Assembly: GCA_028583405.1 (NCBI GenBank)
Contig: JAPTMU010000120.1
Coordinates: 355,704 to 419,703, forward strand
Source of the DNA: Pogonophryne albipinna
Lineage: Eukaryota; Chordata; Actinopteri; Perciformes; Artedidraconidae
Reading direction: 5' to 3'
Length of the DNA stretch: 64,000 nucleotides
Below the pieces are notes generated by a model that saw only the letters and a list, made by a program, of their open reading frames with translations, did no database searches and was not told the DNA's origin. Below, piece after piece: positions 47,616 to 60,024 of the stretch (its first letter is position 1; every line of letters starts with the position of its first letter). The position numbers and the translations under genes were made by a program.

Positions 47616-48700
47616 TTTTATGCTGTCACACCCACAATCCTCTGCACACTTTGCATTTCCTGTCCCCCATTTTGGAAACAAGGAAAATATACCTTTAGTT
47701 AATATTTTTTAGTAGTAAGCTGCACAAAAACTGCTTAGATCTAATCAGCAGTTGATAAACCAGATGCTAAATCTTAACATCTATTTCATCTGTTAGCTAG
47801 CTAGCAATGCTATCATTCGTGGCAGCAAATCATTGAAGTCTACTAATTTAACCCTCTAAAACCCCAAGCTCTGGCTTCTTATTGACACCAATATAGTGGT
47901 ACATAACTTAAATATAGTAAGAAAACCACATGTTTAACTTTTATTTGTATAGTGCTGTGTTCACCTGAGCAACCTCAATGGCGGCTGGTTGGTAGCTTCT
48001 GTAACGTAGCAAAGAAGGCAGCCGTTGAGCGTTCCACACTGGACTTTTTGAGAGTTTTTGGGATCATCATCCTGGTACTATACTATACAGCAAACAAAAC
48101 CAGCAAAGCATCAAAAGAAAGCACAGAAGTATTAAGACACAGCACCAGTGTTTCGCTGCTCCACCAGCTTGGAGACACACACACCTCACACAGATAGCTT
48201 CTAAAAGTGCTAGCTCATTAAATGTTAGCACCTCTTCTGCTCATCAGCACGCCGCCTGTAGACACACAGAGAGAGAAAGGTCTGAGATATTAGTCTGGGG
48301 AAGTGCTAATGACTCAGTGACTCCTCTCTCAGATGTTCAGGCTGCCATGAAACTGAAATCCCGGCTAACACGTCAGCACGCTAGCCGGGTATGGTTGTGT
48401 TAATCAGTTTAATAACCAGCAGGAATGTGTTGAAGAGCTGCAGGACTTCTCTGCTCTCTCCTCTCTCCTGCGCTGCTGTAATTGCGAGGCGAGTTTGACA
48501 GTTATATGCTCGTCATCTCGCAGTGTAATGGAGGGATAAATCCACGGGGAAATCATGGCCAACCTCTGCTACCGGTTCAGCTCGGCGGTGCAGAGAAACT
48601 GGGCTCTGCTCATAAATCAATCTAATGCAGCCCTGCCATCACATCCATCTTCAAAAAGCTCATTATGTTCATGTTTTGGGTAAATCTAAATTATATTAAG
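47616..48700. other. Unique intron sequence
   Basis: No exon recognised; the open frame at 47952-48197 has no homology that I know. Confidence 0.4.
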
Positions 48701-48704
48701 TTCA

Positions 48705-48850
48705 AATAAGTGGAGAAAGAACAATTCAGACCCTTACTTTAGTAAAAGTACTGATACATAAACATCAAAATACTCCATTATAAGTCCTAAGAAGAAGTGT
48801 TATTCGCAAATTATAGTTGAAGAATCCAAAGTAATAGTATTTATTCTGCA
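48705..48850 (+). mobile_element. Dispersed repeat, second copy of the 27245 family
   Basis: AGTGGAGAAAGAACAATTCA, CTTTAGTAAAAGTACTGATA, AAAATACTCCATTATAAGTC. Confidence 0.5.
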
Positions 48851-49019
48851 GAGAGTTGCCCCTCTATATTATATATCATTATTAGATACATGGCTCTATA
48901 TGATTGTTAAAATATGGTTCCATCAAGGAGCGTTTCACTACAACAAAGTTCAAATACACAATTATTAATATTTACACGTTTATTTAATTATTCAGATTTG
49001 AAGTAAATGCTGTTGTGCA

Positions 49020-49290
49020 GAATGTCTTTGCAGAGGTTGTGTATCCCTTTGTGGTTGTTTTGTGTTCGTGAATGTGTCAATTTACGCATCGTTATGGTCT
49101 CTTTGGGTCTCTTCCATCCTTTTGTGTCTCTTTTTGGTCTGATTGGATTTCATTTGAATCTATTTTGGGTTTTTCTTGTCTTATGGGGTCTCTTTTTGGT
49201 CTTTTGGGGTCTTTTCATGATAGCATCCTGTCACCTTTTGGCAGTAATCCGTCCACTAGTGCTTACCCTATAGGCTACCTTTCTGTTTCC
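49020..49290 (+). repeat. Degenerate TTTTGTGTCT/TTTGGTCT array
   Basis: CTTTGTGGTTGTTTTGTGTT, TTTTGTGTCTCTTTTTGGTC, TTTGGGGTCTTTTCATGATA; member of the same family as 37800-40500. Confidence 0.6.
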
Positions 49291-49506
49291 ACTGTATAGT
49301 CAAACCTAACGATGCTAATAATGGTCATGGAGAAATCAGAGCCATTGCTATCGTACCAATTTCAGTTTGTGTGTGTGCCTGAGCTGCTGGACATAATCTC
49401 TATTGGTTTTATCTGTTGGAGGCCCATATAGTGAAAGAGATTACATTCTGATCGATTGATAGAAAGATAACATGTACAAAAACGCCAAAGGAAGCACAAC
49501 ATGGGT

Positions 49507-49508
49507 CA

Positions 49509-49542
<34 letters not shown>

Positions 49543-49562
49543 TGATAGATAGATGGATGGAT
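49507..49562 (+). repeat. (GATA)n microsatellite
   Basis: About 12 GATA units with a GATT and GATG change. Confidence 0.95.
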
Positions 49563-50640
49563 GTGCATGAGTGCACATATAGTGAATCTGACGTCACTGA
49601 GAGAAAAACCACCAGAAGAAGAAGGAAAGCTATTTATATTCATCTCCTTCCCTGTGGAATATAAATGCTGATACGCACTTAGTTTCTACAGCACTGTGAT
49701 GGTTTAAAGTGGGAGCAGACACGTGTTTTAGTTTGTTATTTTGGTGTAGTAATGGTTAATTACACAATGCTATAAGACAACATTAGATGGTGCTTCAACC
49801 ATTGCGCAACCGAAACAGATAGATATTTTTTTCAAGAAGAAAATGAAGAAGAAAATAGTCTTCCTCTCATCAATTTCTGATATAAGAAATGTAGCATGTA
49901 AAGTATCAAAAATTATAAATTGCCTTAAAAATTCGTAGTCAACTAAGACCCAAACGACCAATAAGTCAACATATGAGCTAAGGGGACGCAGCTTTCCATT
50001 TGATTGTGACCCAGTGCTTCTAAGAATATCACAGAACAACAGCAAGAGGCACAGTCAGTCCTTTATTATGCTAATTGTTTAGTATGTGCTCCACATAATT
50101 AGCATCAGAATGTCAGCAGTCTTATGGATGCCATCCAGAATCATATCACAGTTTAATCCCCACATATACATATTCAATGCACATATATACTGTACTGTAG
50201 AGAATATTGTGTTTTTCCATCATCGTTGAAGGATTGTGATATACTGCTGCCTTTCAATAACAGTTTAATGTAAGGTTAGGGGTATACTGTATAGCCCCTT
50301 GCAATAAAGTACCACAGCTCACACTGATAATAAATTACAATAATAACACTGGAATTCACAGTAGTTGAGAGGGCTAAGATATTAAATTGGTGGTGACATC
50401 AATAGAGATTTTGTTGTTGCATATTGGCGTTTTTTACCTGTAGTCCACTACTAGTCCACAGAAAGTGCCTTGAAGTGTACAGAATCCCAAAAGTACTCAA
50501 CCAAATAAAGATTATAAAGCCTGCATGCTGTTGCAGATGTTGCATCACAGCACCACTCTGTAGACTGATGGGTGTAGTTGTTAAAATAACAAATATCCTA
50601 CAACTTTGATCCAAAGTCAATGCCACTTTCTCGCTAACAG
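49563..50640. other. Unique intron sequence
   Basis: No exon or repeat recognised. Confidence 0.4.
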
Positions 50641-50655
50641 TGGTGTAAATGTCAT

Positions 50656-50688
<33 letters not shown>

Positions 50689-50756
50689 TGTTGGTACCGG
50701 ATTGTGTCTATCTTTGTATAATTTAAATAGAAAGACGATTATATTATGTATTGTGT

Positions 50757-50890
50757 GACTGTGGCTGTGCGGGAGTGCGGTCGTCTTTGAACCAAAAGGT
50801 TGTTGGTTTGATCCCAGCCTGTAGTGCCTTCAACATGTCGATGTATCCTTGGGGAAGATACTGAACCCTGAGTTGCTCCTGATGGCCAAT

Positions 50891-50940
<50 letters not shown>

Positions 50941-51100
50941 CGTGTGTGTGAGCGTGTGTGTGAGTTTGTCTGAATGTTAGCTTCCTAGAGCAAGTGGTAC
51001 TGCTCTGTATGAATGAGGTGTGAATGGATGAATGACTGGATGAATTGAGGGGTCGTAAAGACTGGATGAAGCGCTGTATAAGTACGGTCCATTCACCAGT
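50757..51100 (+). mobile_element. tRNA-related SINE-like repeat with internal GT tract (copy 2)
   Basis: B-box-like GGTTTGATCCC at 50805-50815, AACATGTCGATGTATCC, GATACTGAACCCTGAG, GT tract 50890-50938, AGAGCAAGTGGTACTGCTCT, and tail GCGCTGTATAAGTACGGTCC. Full collinearity with 19590-20035. Confidence 0.7.
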
Positions 51101-51164
51101 CCATACTGAATAAAGAATAACGTTTAAAAAAAACACCCAACTCAGTGAACAGTGTGAAACTTTA

Positions 51165-51358
51165 AATCATAATAATAATAACTTAGATTTGATATAGCGC
51201 CTTTCAGGGGACCGAAGCTCGCTTTACAGAAAAACAGCAGATAAACTAAGGTGGCAAATAGGTGGGACTTGAGGGCCCCTGGAGGTGAGGAGGAGGATTT
51301 TGTAGGAAATGCGGGACTTGACCAGCAGCCAGTGGAGGTGGATGAGGGCGTCAGGGTT
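51165..51358 (-). mobile_element. Non-LTR retrotransposon relic (second type)
   Basis: TTTGATATAGCGCCTTTCAG, AGCTCGCTTTACAGA and GACCAGCAGCCAGTGGAGGT are typical antisense LINE 3' sequence in fish. It ends just before the first duplicated acceptor block. Confidence 0.5.
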
Positions 51359-51416
51359 TCAGACCCCTGTTCCTGGAGATTAAATACACTTTAATCCCCC
51401 TCTCTTTTCTCTGCAG

Positions 51417-51466
51417 TGCCTTTCAGCGACAAAGGGGGCAACATGGCTCTTTTGATAGCAGTAAAG
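51417..51466 (+). other. Exon-like decoy 328 bp upstream of the shank2 common exon
   Basis: A strong polypyrimidine tract and CTGCAG precede TGCCTTTC, the same first eight bases as the true exon at 51745. Then come 42 diverged bases and a GT (AAAG|GTAGCA) at 51467. Entered in phase 1 it reads VPFSDKGGNMALLIAVK and stays open. At 50 nt it leaves in phase 0 while the next exon needs phase 1, so including it would shift the frame. It is either a decoy acceptor made by duplication or a poison exon; no coding homology was recognised after VPF. Confidence 0.5.
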
Positions 51467-51515
51467 GTAGCAGACCCCTGCTCTAGGAGATTAAAGAAAC
51501 TTAAATTCCCCTCTC

Positions 51516-51650
51516 AAAGTCAAAGTCAACTTTATTGTCAATCTTTCAGTTTGTGTGTACAGACAGAGAGATCAAAATACCGTTTCCCATAATCCCGAAT
51601 ACAAAAACAGATATATATAAAAATGTGTATAGTGTCTGAGTGTGTGGGGT
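51516..51650 (+). mobile_element. Dispersed repeat (AAAGTCAACTTTATTGTCAA), copy 2
   Basis: Near-identical to 43331-43460; inserted in the middle copy of the triplicated pre-acceptor block, about 95 bp before the shank2 acceptor. Confidence 0.75.
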
Positions 51651-51744
51651 AAAATGTATATTTTGACAGTAACGGTTGCATACCCCTATTCTAGAAGATG
51701 AAATAAACTTGAATTCCCCCTCTCTTCTTCTCGTTCCTCTGCAG

Positions 51745-51885
51745 TGCCTTTCCGCGAGGCTCCCTCCTACTCTAAACGGCGCCGCGGTCAGTCGTCTGGC
51801 GGGAACGACCTCTCGCCCTCGTCCTTATCGGCGCCACGGGTCCTCCTGCGCTCCAACAGCGACAACAACCTCAACGTCAGTCAGT

Positions 51886-51919
<34 letters not shown>

Positions 51920-52174
51920 CGGCTCCTCTGTTACCTGGGCCCCCCCCCACCTGCAGCCCCCCCCCTCCCACAGGGGCCCCACCCAGCCTGGCGGCCCCCC
52001 CTCTCTTCACCGCAGCCTGTCTCCCCAGCTGCTCCAGCAGATGCCCAGCAGCCCCAATGGGAACGTGGTGGTGCGGACGATGGGGCGGGGGGCGAGGAGC
52101 CGGTCTCCCTCCCTCAGCCGGCTGGGGGAGGAGGCCCGGAGGGGGGGGGCGCCCACACAGAGGCAGCAGCCCAG
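51745..52174 (+). CDS. shank2: shank2 common exon: linker between ankyrin and SH3 regions, with Gln tract
   Basis: The acceptor ttcctctgcag precedes TGCCTTTCCGC; with the G from either upstream exon it reads VPFREAPSYSKRRR. Further motifs are APRVLLRSNSDNNLN (about residues 29-43 of this exon), ten consecutive CAG codons at 51888-51917, a Pro-rich stretch (HLQPPPSHRGP), RSLSPQLLQQMPS, and RSRSPSLSRLGEE. The SNSDNNLN, SLSPQLLQQMPS and RSRSPSL blocks are the SHANK2 linker as I know it. The SHANK3 linker I recall is different, so SHANK2 is preferred. The exon ends at ...CCC AG with donor GTGAGA at 52175 (phase 2). The Gln/His/Pro insert between SNSDNNLN and SLSPQ appears fish-specific. Serine/arginine-rich motifs suggest a disordered, phosphorylatable linker (inference). 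The next exon toward the SH3 domain was not found in the remaining 11.8 kb. Confidence 0.95.
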
Positions 52175-52301
52175 GTGAGACACTCTGGGGAGGGAGGAGA
52201 GTGTAAGGGGTGTGTGTGTTTGAGTGTGTGCGGGGAGTCCATTTCTTAGTATTTTTTAGTTTTCACTGAATTACCATAACAAAAGTCCACATTTGAGTAG
52301 A

Positions 52302-52434
<133 letters not shown>

Positions 52435-52439
52435 CAGAG

Positions 52440-53205
52440 TATTATTATTAATCTGGGGAGGATTTGAGCTTCATTGCTCCATTTTAGAGATAAAATATGA
52501 ATAAATAAAAAATAGAATTAATAACTAAAGATATGTATATAAATAAAATTAAAATAAAATGCCCAAGAGAAAATAAAATATTTAAAAAAACGATTAAGAT
52601 ACATATAAGTAGTTAAGATAAAAAGATAAGATTGTGAAAGAAAATAAGAAAAAGACATTTACATGTACAGAAATATCCAAGTAGAATAGAAATAATTATA
52701 TAAAAACAAGAAATGTAAGTAAAATGTTCAATGAAGGATAACAAAAAAATACAAACATATTTATATTAACATACAAAAAATAAAAGGTCCAATAGAAGAA
52801 GAAAAAATGTGTACGATTGTAAGAAGTTAAAGTGAAATTATTCATTATTTGCAAAATGTTATTTCTCTCTTGCATGAATTACTCACAAAGTATTTGTCTG
52901 TGGGGATTTTATTCTGTTTATTTTCACAAGCTCCAGGCGGACTAACCGGGTCAGAGGCGTTCACATGACTCAGAAATATTTCTCTGTCAATATGTTGACT
53001 GTTGAGTTCCAGCACAGCTGTGATCTGGTCAGGGCGAGGGATTCACTTGTTATATTTAGGACGTCATCACCATCACATCTACACACAGATCCTCTCTGGT
53101 GGAAATCAATGGCATAAAGTCACTCTTTCAGACCTCTGCATGTTTGACAAGGTTGAAGGGTCCTTAAAAGAAGGATGAGCTCACCCAAATATAACAAATG
53201 GTGGA
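52440..53205. other. AT-rich intron sequence
   Basis: A-rich, with many AAATAAA-like words at 52495-52800. Nothing coding. Confidence 0.4.
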
Positions 53206-53214
53206 GTGCTATCC

Positions 53215-54625
53215 TCCATCTATCTATCTATCCATCCATCTATCTATCCATCCATCTATCTATCCATCCATCTATCTATCCATCCATCTGTCTATCCATC
53301 CATCTATCCATCTGTCTATCCATCCATCCATCTATCCATCTATCCATCTATCCATCTATCCATCTATCCATCTATCCATCTATCCATCCATCCATCTATC
53401 CATCTATCCATCCATCTATCTATCCATCTATCTATCTATCTATCCATCTGTCTATCCATCTATCTATCTGTCTATCCATCTATCCATCTATCTATCTGTC
53501 CATCTATCCATCTATCCATCTATCCATCCATCCATATATCCATCTATCCATCCATCTATCTATCCATCTATCTATCCATCTATCTATCTGTCTATCTATC
53601 CATCTATCTATCTGTCTATCTATCCATCTATCTATCTGTCTATCTATCCATCTATCTATCTGTCTATCCATCTATCCATCTATCCATCTATCCATCTATC
53701 TATCTGTCCATCTATCCATCTATCTATCTGTCTATCTATCCATCCATCCATCTATCCATCTATCCATCTATCTATCTGTCTATCTATCCATCTATCTATC
53801 TGTCTATCTATCCATCTATCTATCTGTCTATCCATCTATCCATCCATCCATCTATCCATCTATCTATCTGTCCATCTATCCATCTATCTATCTGTCTATC
53901 TATCCATCCATCCATCTATCTATCCATCCATCCATCTATCCATCTATCTATCTGTCCATCTATCCATCTATCCATCCATCTATCTATCCATCTATCCATC
54001 TATCTATCCATCTATCCATCTATCCATCTATCCATCTATCCATCCATCCATCTATCCATCTATCCATCTATCCATCTATCCATCTATCCATCCATCTATC
54101 TATCCATCTATCCATCTGTCTATCCATCCATCCATCTATCCATCTATCCATCTATCCATCTATCCATCCATCTATCTATCCATCTATCCATCTATCCATC
54201 TGTCTATCCATCCATCCATCTATCCATCTATCCATCTATCCATCCATCTATCCATCCATCCATCTATCCATCCATCTATCTATCCATCTATCCATCTATC
54301 CATCTATCCATCTATCCATCCATCTATCTATCCATCTATCCATCTATCCATCTGTCTATCCATCCATCCATCTATCCATCTATCCATCTATCCATCCATC
54401 TATCCATCCATCCATCTATCCATCCATCTATCTATCCATCTATCCATCTATCCATCCATCTATCCATCTATCCATCTATCCATCCATCTATCCATCCATC
54501 CATCTATCCATCTATCCATCTGTCTATCCATCCATCCATCTATCCATCTATCCATCTATCCATCCATCTATCCATCCATCCATCTATCCATCTATCCATC
54601 CATCTATCTATCCATCTATCCACCT
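53215..54625 (+). repeat. 1.4-kb tetranucleotide array (ATCC/ATCT/GTCT mix)
   Basis: Uninterrupted 4-bp periodicity with CATC-TATC-CATC words and GTCT variants. As 4 bp is out of phase with codons, three overlapping frames of about 500 residues (I/Y/P/S/H/L only) stay open. They are low-complexity artefacts. Confidence 0.97.
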
Positions 54626-55394
54626 AGTAATTATGTTGACATTCTTTTTTTTAAGCAAACCGACTGCTCTCATACAGCCAGCAGCTCCTCACCAAACATT
54701 GCTGTAAGTTATAACCTATTAACAGTTCAATCAAAAGCTTAAAAACAGCTTATTGTGCAAATAAAGGTTGATAAACATGTTAAAGCTATGCAAAGTTATA
54801 GCAATTACGCTCTAACCAGAACACATGCAAGCATCCTCAGGTATAGATAGACAACAACTGTGGTACAACAGGGCAGCAAATACAGAGAAAAGAGGCAAAC
54901 TGACTTCGAAAACAAGAACGATAAGGACATTTGGAAATGGGTTAAAATGTGCCACTGACAAGCAAAAGTGTCTCAAAAACAAAAGAAAGAAAGTGGTCAA
55001 CAACTTATTAACTTACATTATATGACAATAAGTGAGCGCCCTATAGATCTGTCAAAGCCAAACATGACGACATTTTGGACGCCATATTGTTTTTCAGAGC
55101 GAGGCTTCGTTGGCTCCCAGTTTGATCATTCAGTACATTATTCATTTCACTGTATACAGTATACATTATAATCCCCCCCCCCCCCCCCCCCTCCCAGTGT
55201 GAGAGGATGTATGACTGGTTCCTCTGGGAAACACGCCATCCAAAAGAAAAACACTCTCGCTTCTTACTGTAGCTACGGCAACCGTTGCTATGGGTGCCTA
55301 CAAGACACTTTTGCAAATGCGTGCAAGTTCTGCATGTGAGCAGTGTGTACGTTTCATGTGCCTGCTTTATTATTGATGCACCTAACTTTAACCC
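54626..55394. other. Intron sequence with a C-run
   Basis: Contains a run of about 20 C at 55171-55190. No exon recognised. Confidence 0.4.
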
Positions 55395-56295
<901 letters not shown>

Positions 56296-56303
56296 GCCTA
56301 TCA

Positions 56304-56851
56304 CAGGGGTTCCCAACCTTTTTTCCCAAGAGCCCCCCCAAATGACTCTTGTTGGAAGTTGCGCCCCCCCCACACACACACAAGGAGGGGGGGGGGGGGG
56401 CGCAACAGCAGTAATTAAACTTTAAAGTCTCAAAAATGCTACAACTACTCTCACAAACTGGATGAATGTGAAGTATTTTGTTAAAGGAGGATGAAAGCGT
56501 AATTAAGGAGCACTATTGGAGTGACTTTGATGGTTATTGGACTCAGGATTAATTCATTTGGATTCCCGCTGTATGAAGAAATTAAAGGACGGCGCAAGTG
56601 GAAACAATTCACAAAGGGATTAAACTGTTTCAAACACATGCTCAAAGTAAGCCGGATTTTGCCGATGTGTTTATGTGGATTCAAAAGTCGTAAATAATCT
56701 ACTAAATGGAGGAGACCGATCTGATCGGAGCAACTGTGACAAATAATCCAACTGAAACCGGCATGGACAATGACTATGTTTTATGTTTGCCCCCCCTGCG
56801 ATCTTTGGCGCCCCCCCAAGGGGAGCGCGCCCCCCAGGTTAGGAACCACTG
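56304..56851. mobile_element. hAT-type MITE, 548 bp, perfect 8-bp target duplication
   Basis: Ends CAGGGGTTCCCAACCTTTTT and ...CCCCAGGTTAGGAACCACTG; flanks GCCTATCA at 56296-56303 and 56852-56859 are identical. Subterminal C/G-runs (GCGCCCCCCCC and reverse) extend the inverted similarity. No transposase. Confidence 0.93.
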
Positions 56852-56859
56852 GCCTATCA

Positions 56860-58998
56860 GGCGCTTGCAAACACGTTGATAAAGATCAATATCTCTGTGA
56901 TGAATGAATGGACAATCATAGACTGTACTTAAGTAGTGGACAGAGTCAACATGACACAACCCATCTGTTTGTGGTTTTGAAGCCTTACGTTCAACCCAGT
57001 ATCACGGCAAGACGTGAACATGTGACGATGTACCATGCTGGGAGACGTGAAGATGTCACGATTTCGTCCCTTCAAACGTGACAGTTACACGGTATTATTA
57101 ACCCATGTTAACCAGTGGAGAAATAACCGGAAATGCCAAGCAAATGCTACCCCGACAGTCGGTTGTTATAGTCAATATTAATATAATAATGATTTATTTT
57201 TAATAGTCACACTCGATTACGCCGATGTTGTTGTTGCCCCAGCTGGTCGACACCTCTTTTAGCAGAAACAAAGGCTACATTAATGCATTAAATCGATGTT
57301 AATCCATGCGTGTGGATGTGGAATTAACGGACGTGATGTTGTGCGGTTGCGTTGCCAGGCAACAGCTTCGGTTCATGTTAATTTACAAACTCTTCAACTA
57401 CAACCGTAGTTATATTTAAAAACATGTTAGAAGGCCTCACAAAATACTTTAATGTAAATTAAAATGTAAATATGAAGGAATGTGTGTATAACAAAATACA
57501 TCGGTCATAAACTAAACCGGAAACAGACGTAAGCAAGATCCTCAGCTCGGTGATTGGATGGTTTAGCCGCAATGCATGCTGGGATTTGGTGTTTATTTGA
57601 TGTGAAATCTGAAAACGTTTTTTAAAAATAAAATAATACTTTATTCCGAGTGTTCTTGTTTTTCTCTTTGAAAGTCATCACATAACGGCATTGTAATACA
57701 CGGTTCGGCTGCATTAAATGTTACATATCTGCCGTAGTTCTCTATTCATTGAGCCCTGATGAGAAGACTTCTGGACAAACAGGAGGAACTGCCGCCAAAA
57801 CTGAAACGTGACGTGGATCTTAAATATATAAGCAATTAAACAACATCTTACATTTCTTTTCACACAATACGTCTCCTTGCAGTATCAACACTAATTCGGC
57901 TGACTTTTATATTTGATCCAATTGATAGATAGGCTGTATTTACACCATAACGGTGCACAGCTGATAGAAAGGGACACCTGGTGGATAAAGCACGTTATTG
58001 AATTTTCTTATTTTATAATAAAACATGATTTTTGTCTAAAGGAGCATTTTTATCTTAATTTAAAATTATGTTAAATGACCTAAACAGACAGGAAGTGTAC
58101 CTACTTAGTATTATAATCCATTATCAAGTTCAGATTCAGATTGAGATAACATTATGTTCATTCAATTGACATAAAATGGTAATTTGTCTTTGCCACTGAC
58201 AAAAAAACAACACTCACCAGAAATTGTTTTACATTAAAAAGTCTAAAATGTACCTAGTGGCAGTCATAAGTGCAGACATTATACTCATAAATATTAATAC
58301 AAATAAAGTCATAAATATACATTAAGTTGTGAAAGTAGTCTCTTTGTTTCGAACTATTGGGAGAAGGACAAACACATCGCTGGTTTGGGTCTTTTCACAG
58401 GATTTGTTTTCGCTAAATAGGAATATAGCCCTACGGAAGTGTAGCACATGTGTGCACTAGATAACTCATAATGACATACTGGCTTTGCAGAGGACATTCA
58501 GGTAAAGACCTATATATGTCCTGAGGCAAAATGGATGGATAACTGCTCTCATTTAAAACCTATTAAAGCGAGTGCAGGCAATTTATTTAATAAGAGGTTT
58601 TTTATCCTCCTTACATCTCGACAGCAATCGATAAGAAATATGCTCTGACAAAACAAAGAACAAATCCAGTATTTGTGGATAATCCGTGTATCTACCGTCC
58701 AATTGTTTTTCTTTATTAAACACGTAAACGGAAGAGCGTTTGAGAGGCCTTTTTGCTTTTTACCTTACTAAATGGTCTCATTGGAGCGAGGGGCGGGGCG
58801 AAGCTCTCGGAAGTGATTTCAAAATAAAAGCACTCGGAAACTCCATCATTCAGACTGCAAAAGCGGACAAAGTAAGCTAAATGTGTTTTTAAAAATGTAA
58901 TAGCTGGCTGTAATAAAAATAACTGGGAGCAAGGACAAATCTGGAGTTCTGTCGGACAGACCTGAAGTCGCGGGTTTGATTAAGGACACATTTGGCGA
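56860..58998. other. AT-rich unique intron sequence
   Basis: No exon recognised. A GC patch GGAGCGAGGGGCGGGGCGAA at about 58784-58803 looks promoter-like but has no coding context. Confidence 0.4.
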
Positions 58999-58999
58999 T

Positions 59000-59090
59000 G
59001 GGAGGCGTGTGGCGCAGTGGGTTAATGCGCTGTTCTTCGAATCAGAGGATAGGCCTGAGATTGACCCTTGTGGTACACCACATTTTTAAT
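59000..59090 (+). mobile_element. tRNA-derived SINE head (copy 2, decayed)
   Basis: GGGAGGCGTGTGGCGCAGTG again, with the A box intact. The B-box position (GAGATTGACCCT) is degraded. Confidence 0.7.
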
Positions 59091-59247
59091 CTTTAAAACT
59101 CTGACTTCAACCATCCATCGTTAATGTTCAGAGAGGTTGTTCTGCAATGATTTAAAAATATATTATTAAAACCCAATGAGGCCAATTACTCTGAGGTAAA
59201 CTTATTATACCTTTTTACGAATCAATAACCTAAAGATGACCTAAAGA

Positions 59248-59462
59248 CCGTGGCGGACTGGCCATCGGGACGTTCGGGACGAATCCCGATGGGCCAGTAC
59301 TGAAGTGGGCCGGTCGACGAGGTGGGCCGGTCGGATAAGTCACTAGCACCCCCCGTCGACAATTTACTAGCGGTATTTACTTGCGGTACCGAGGTGGGCC
59401 GGCGGTACCGAAGTGGGCCGGTCGAGAGTCCCGTGCTGATTTTAAGTCCCCGTCCGCCACTG
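59248..59462. mobile_element. hAT-type MITE, 215 bp, perfect 8-bp target duplication
   Basis: Begins CCGTGGCGGACTGGCCATCG (expected CAGTGGCGG, one change) and ends CCCGTCCGCCACTG. CCTAAAGA flanks both ends (59240-59247, 59463-59470). The interior is tandem GTGGGCCGG blocks. Same family as the relic at 383-526. Confidence 0.88.
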
Positions 59463-59764
59463 CCTAAAGATTCCTATTATTATCATGAGCAGAAACAATT
59501 GTATCTACAACTATAGTAGGCTTAAGTTCAAGGGCTTTATTGTCATATACACAGATGCTACAGTGTAGATATGGCAATGAAAATCTTAAGTCCCTCGAAC
59601 AATGCAACAAAAAATGCAAAGTTGGAGAGAAACTAGAGACACGGCGGCCATCTTAATCGCCATCTGCTGTAATGGAATTATTGCAAGATCAAACTCCATC
59701 GAACAAAAAAAGAAAATGTGCATTGAAGAAAGTTTGAAGCTGTTTATTTACAGAATATTCCAAT

Positions 59765-60020
59765 AATATTGCTTCGGATGGGAGTCTGGAGATATATCTA
59801 TTGTAAATAATTTCCCAATTCAGGATCAGTAACGTATCTGATCTGTTGAACAATATTTAATTACAAGTATTTTTTAAACGAGTGACTAATATTTAATAAA
59901 TGCAGAAATGACCTTGCTATAAACCAGTTGACATGGCACCTTCAATTTGTTGCTCACGTTTTGGTGTTTCTAAGTGTGATCTCTTCCTCGCTTCCCTTTA
60001 AGACACTCTTCCTCCCGCTC
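59765..60020 (+). repeat. Three-copy tandem repeat, copy 1
   Basis: TTCCCAATTCAGGATCAGTA, ACGTATCTGATCTGTTGAAC, AATGCAGAAATGACCTTGCT, GTTGCTCACGTTTTGGTG, GTGATCTCTTCCTCGCTTCC. Copies 2 and 3 follow at about 60595 and 60960. Confidence 0.85.
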
Positions 60021-60024
60021 TTCT

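Larger units (their letters stand above)
51360..51725 (+). repeat. Three diverged copies of the intron segment preceding the shank2 acceptor
   Basis: A block of about 45 bp (acccctgttc..ggagattaaa..acttaaattccccctctc) occurs at 51360-51403, 51471-51515 and 51680-51725. The first and third copies lead into TGCAGTGCCTTTC acceptors. The second is cut after ctctc by a dispersed repeat (51516-51650). This implies local tandem duplication of the 3' splice-site region. Confidence 0.75.

Noticed and set aside
51676..52206. 176-residue frame MHTPILEDEINLNSPSL overlapping the shank2 exon
   Set aside because: It is the wrong frame and crosses both splice sites; the real product is in the frame giving VPFREAP.
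53175..54742. Three overlapping frames of about 500 residues rich in I, Y, P, S, H and L
   Set aside because: A tetranucleotide repeat read in three phases; no gene signals.
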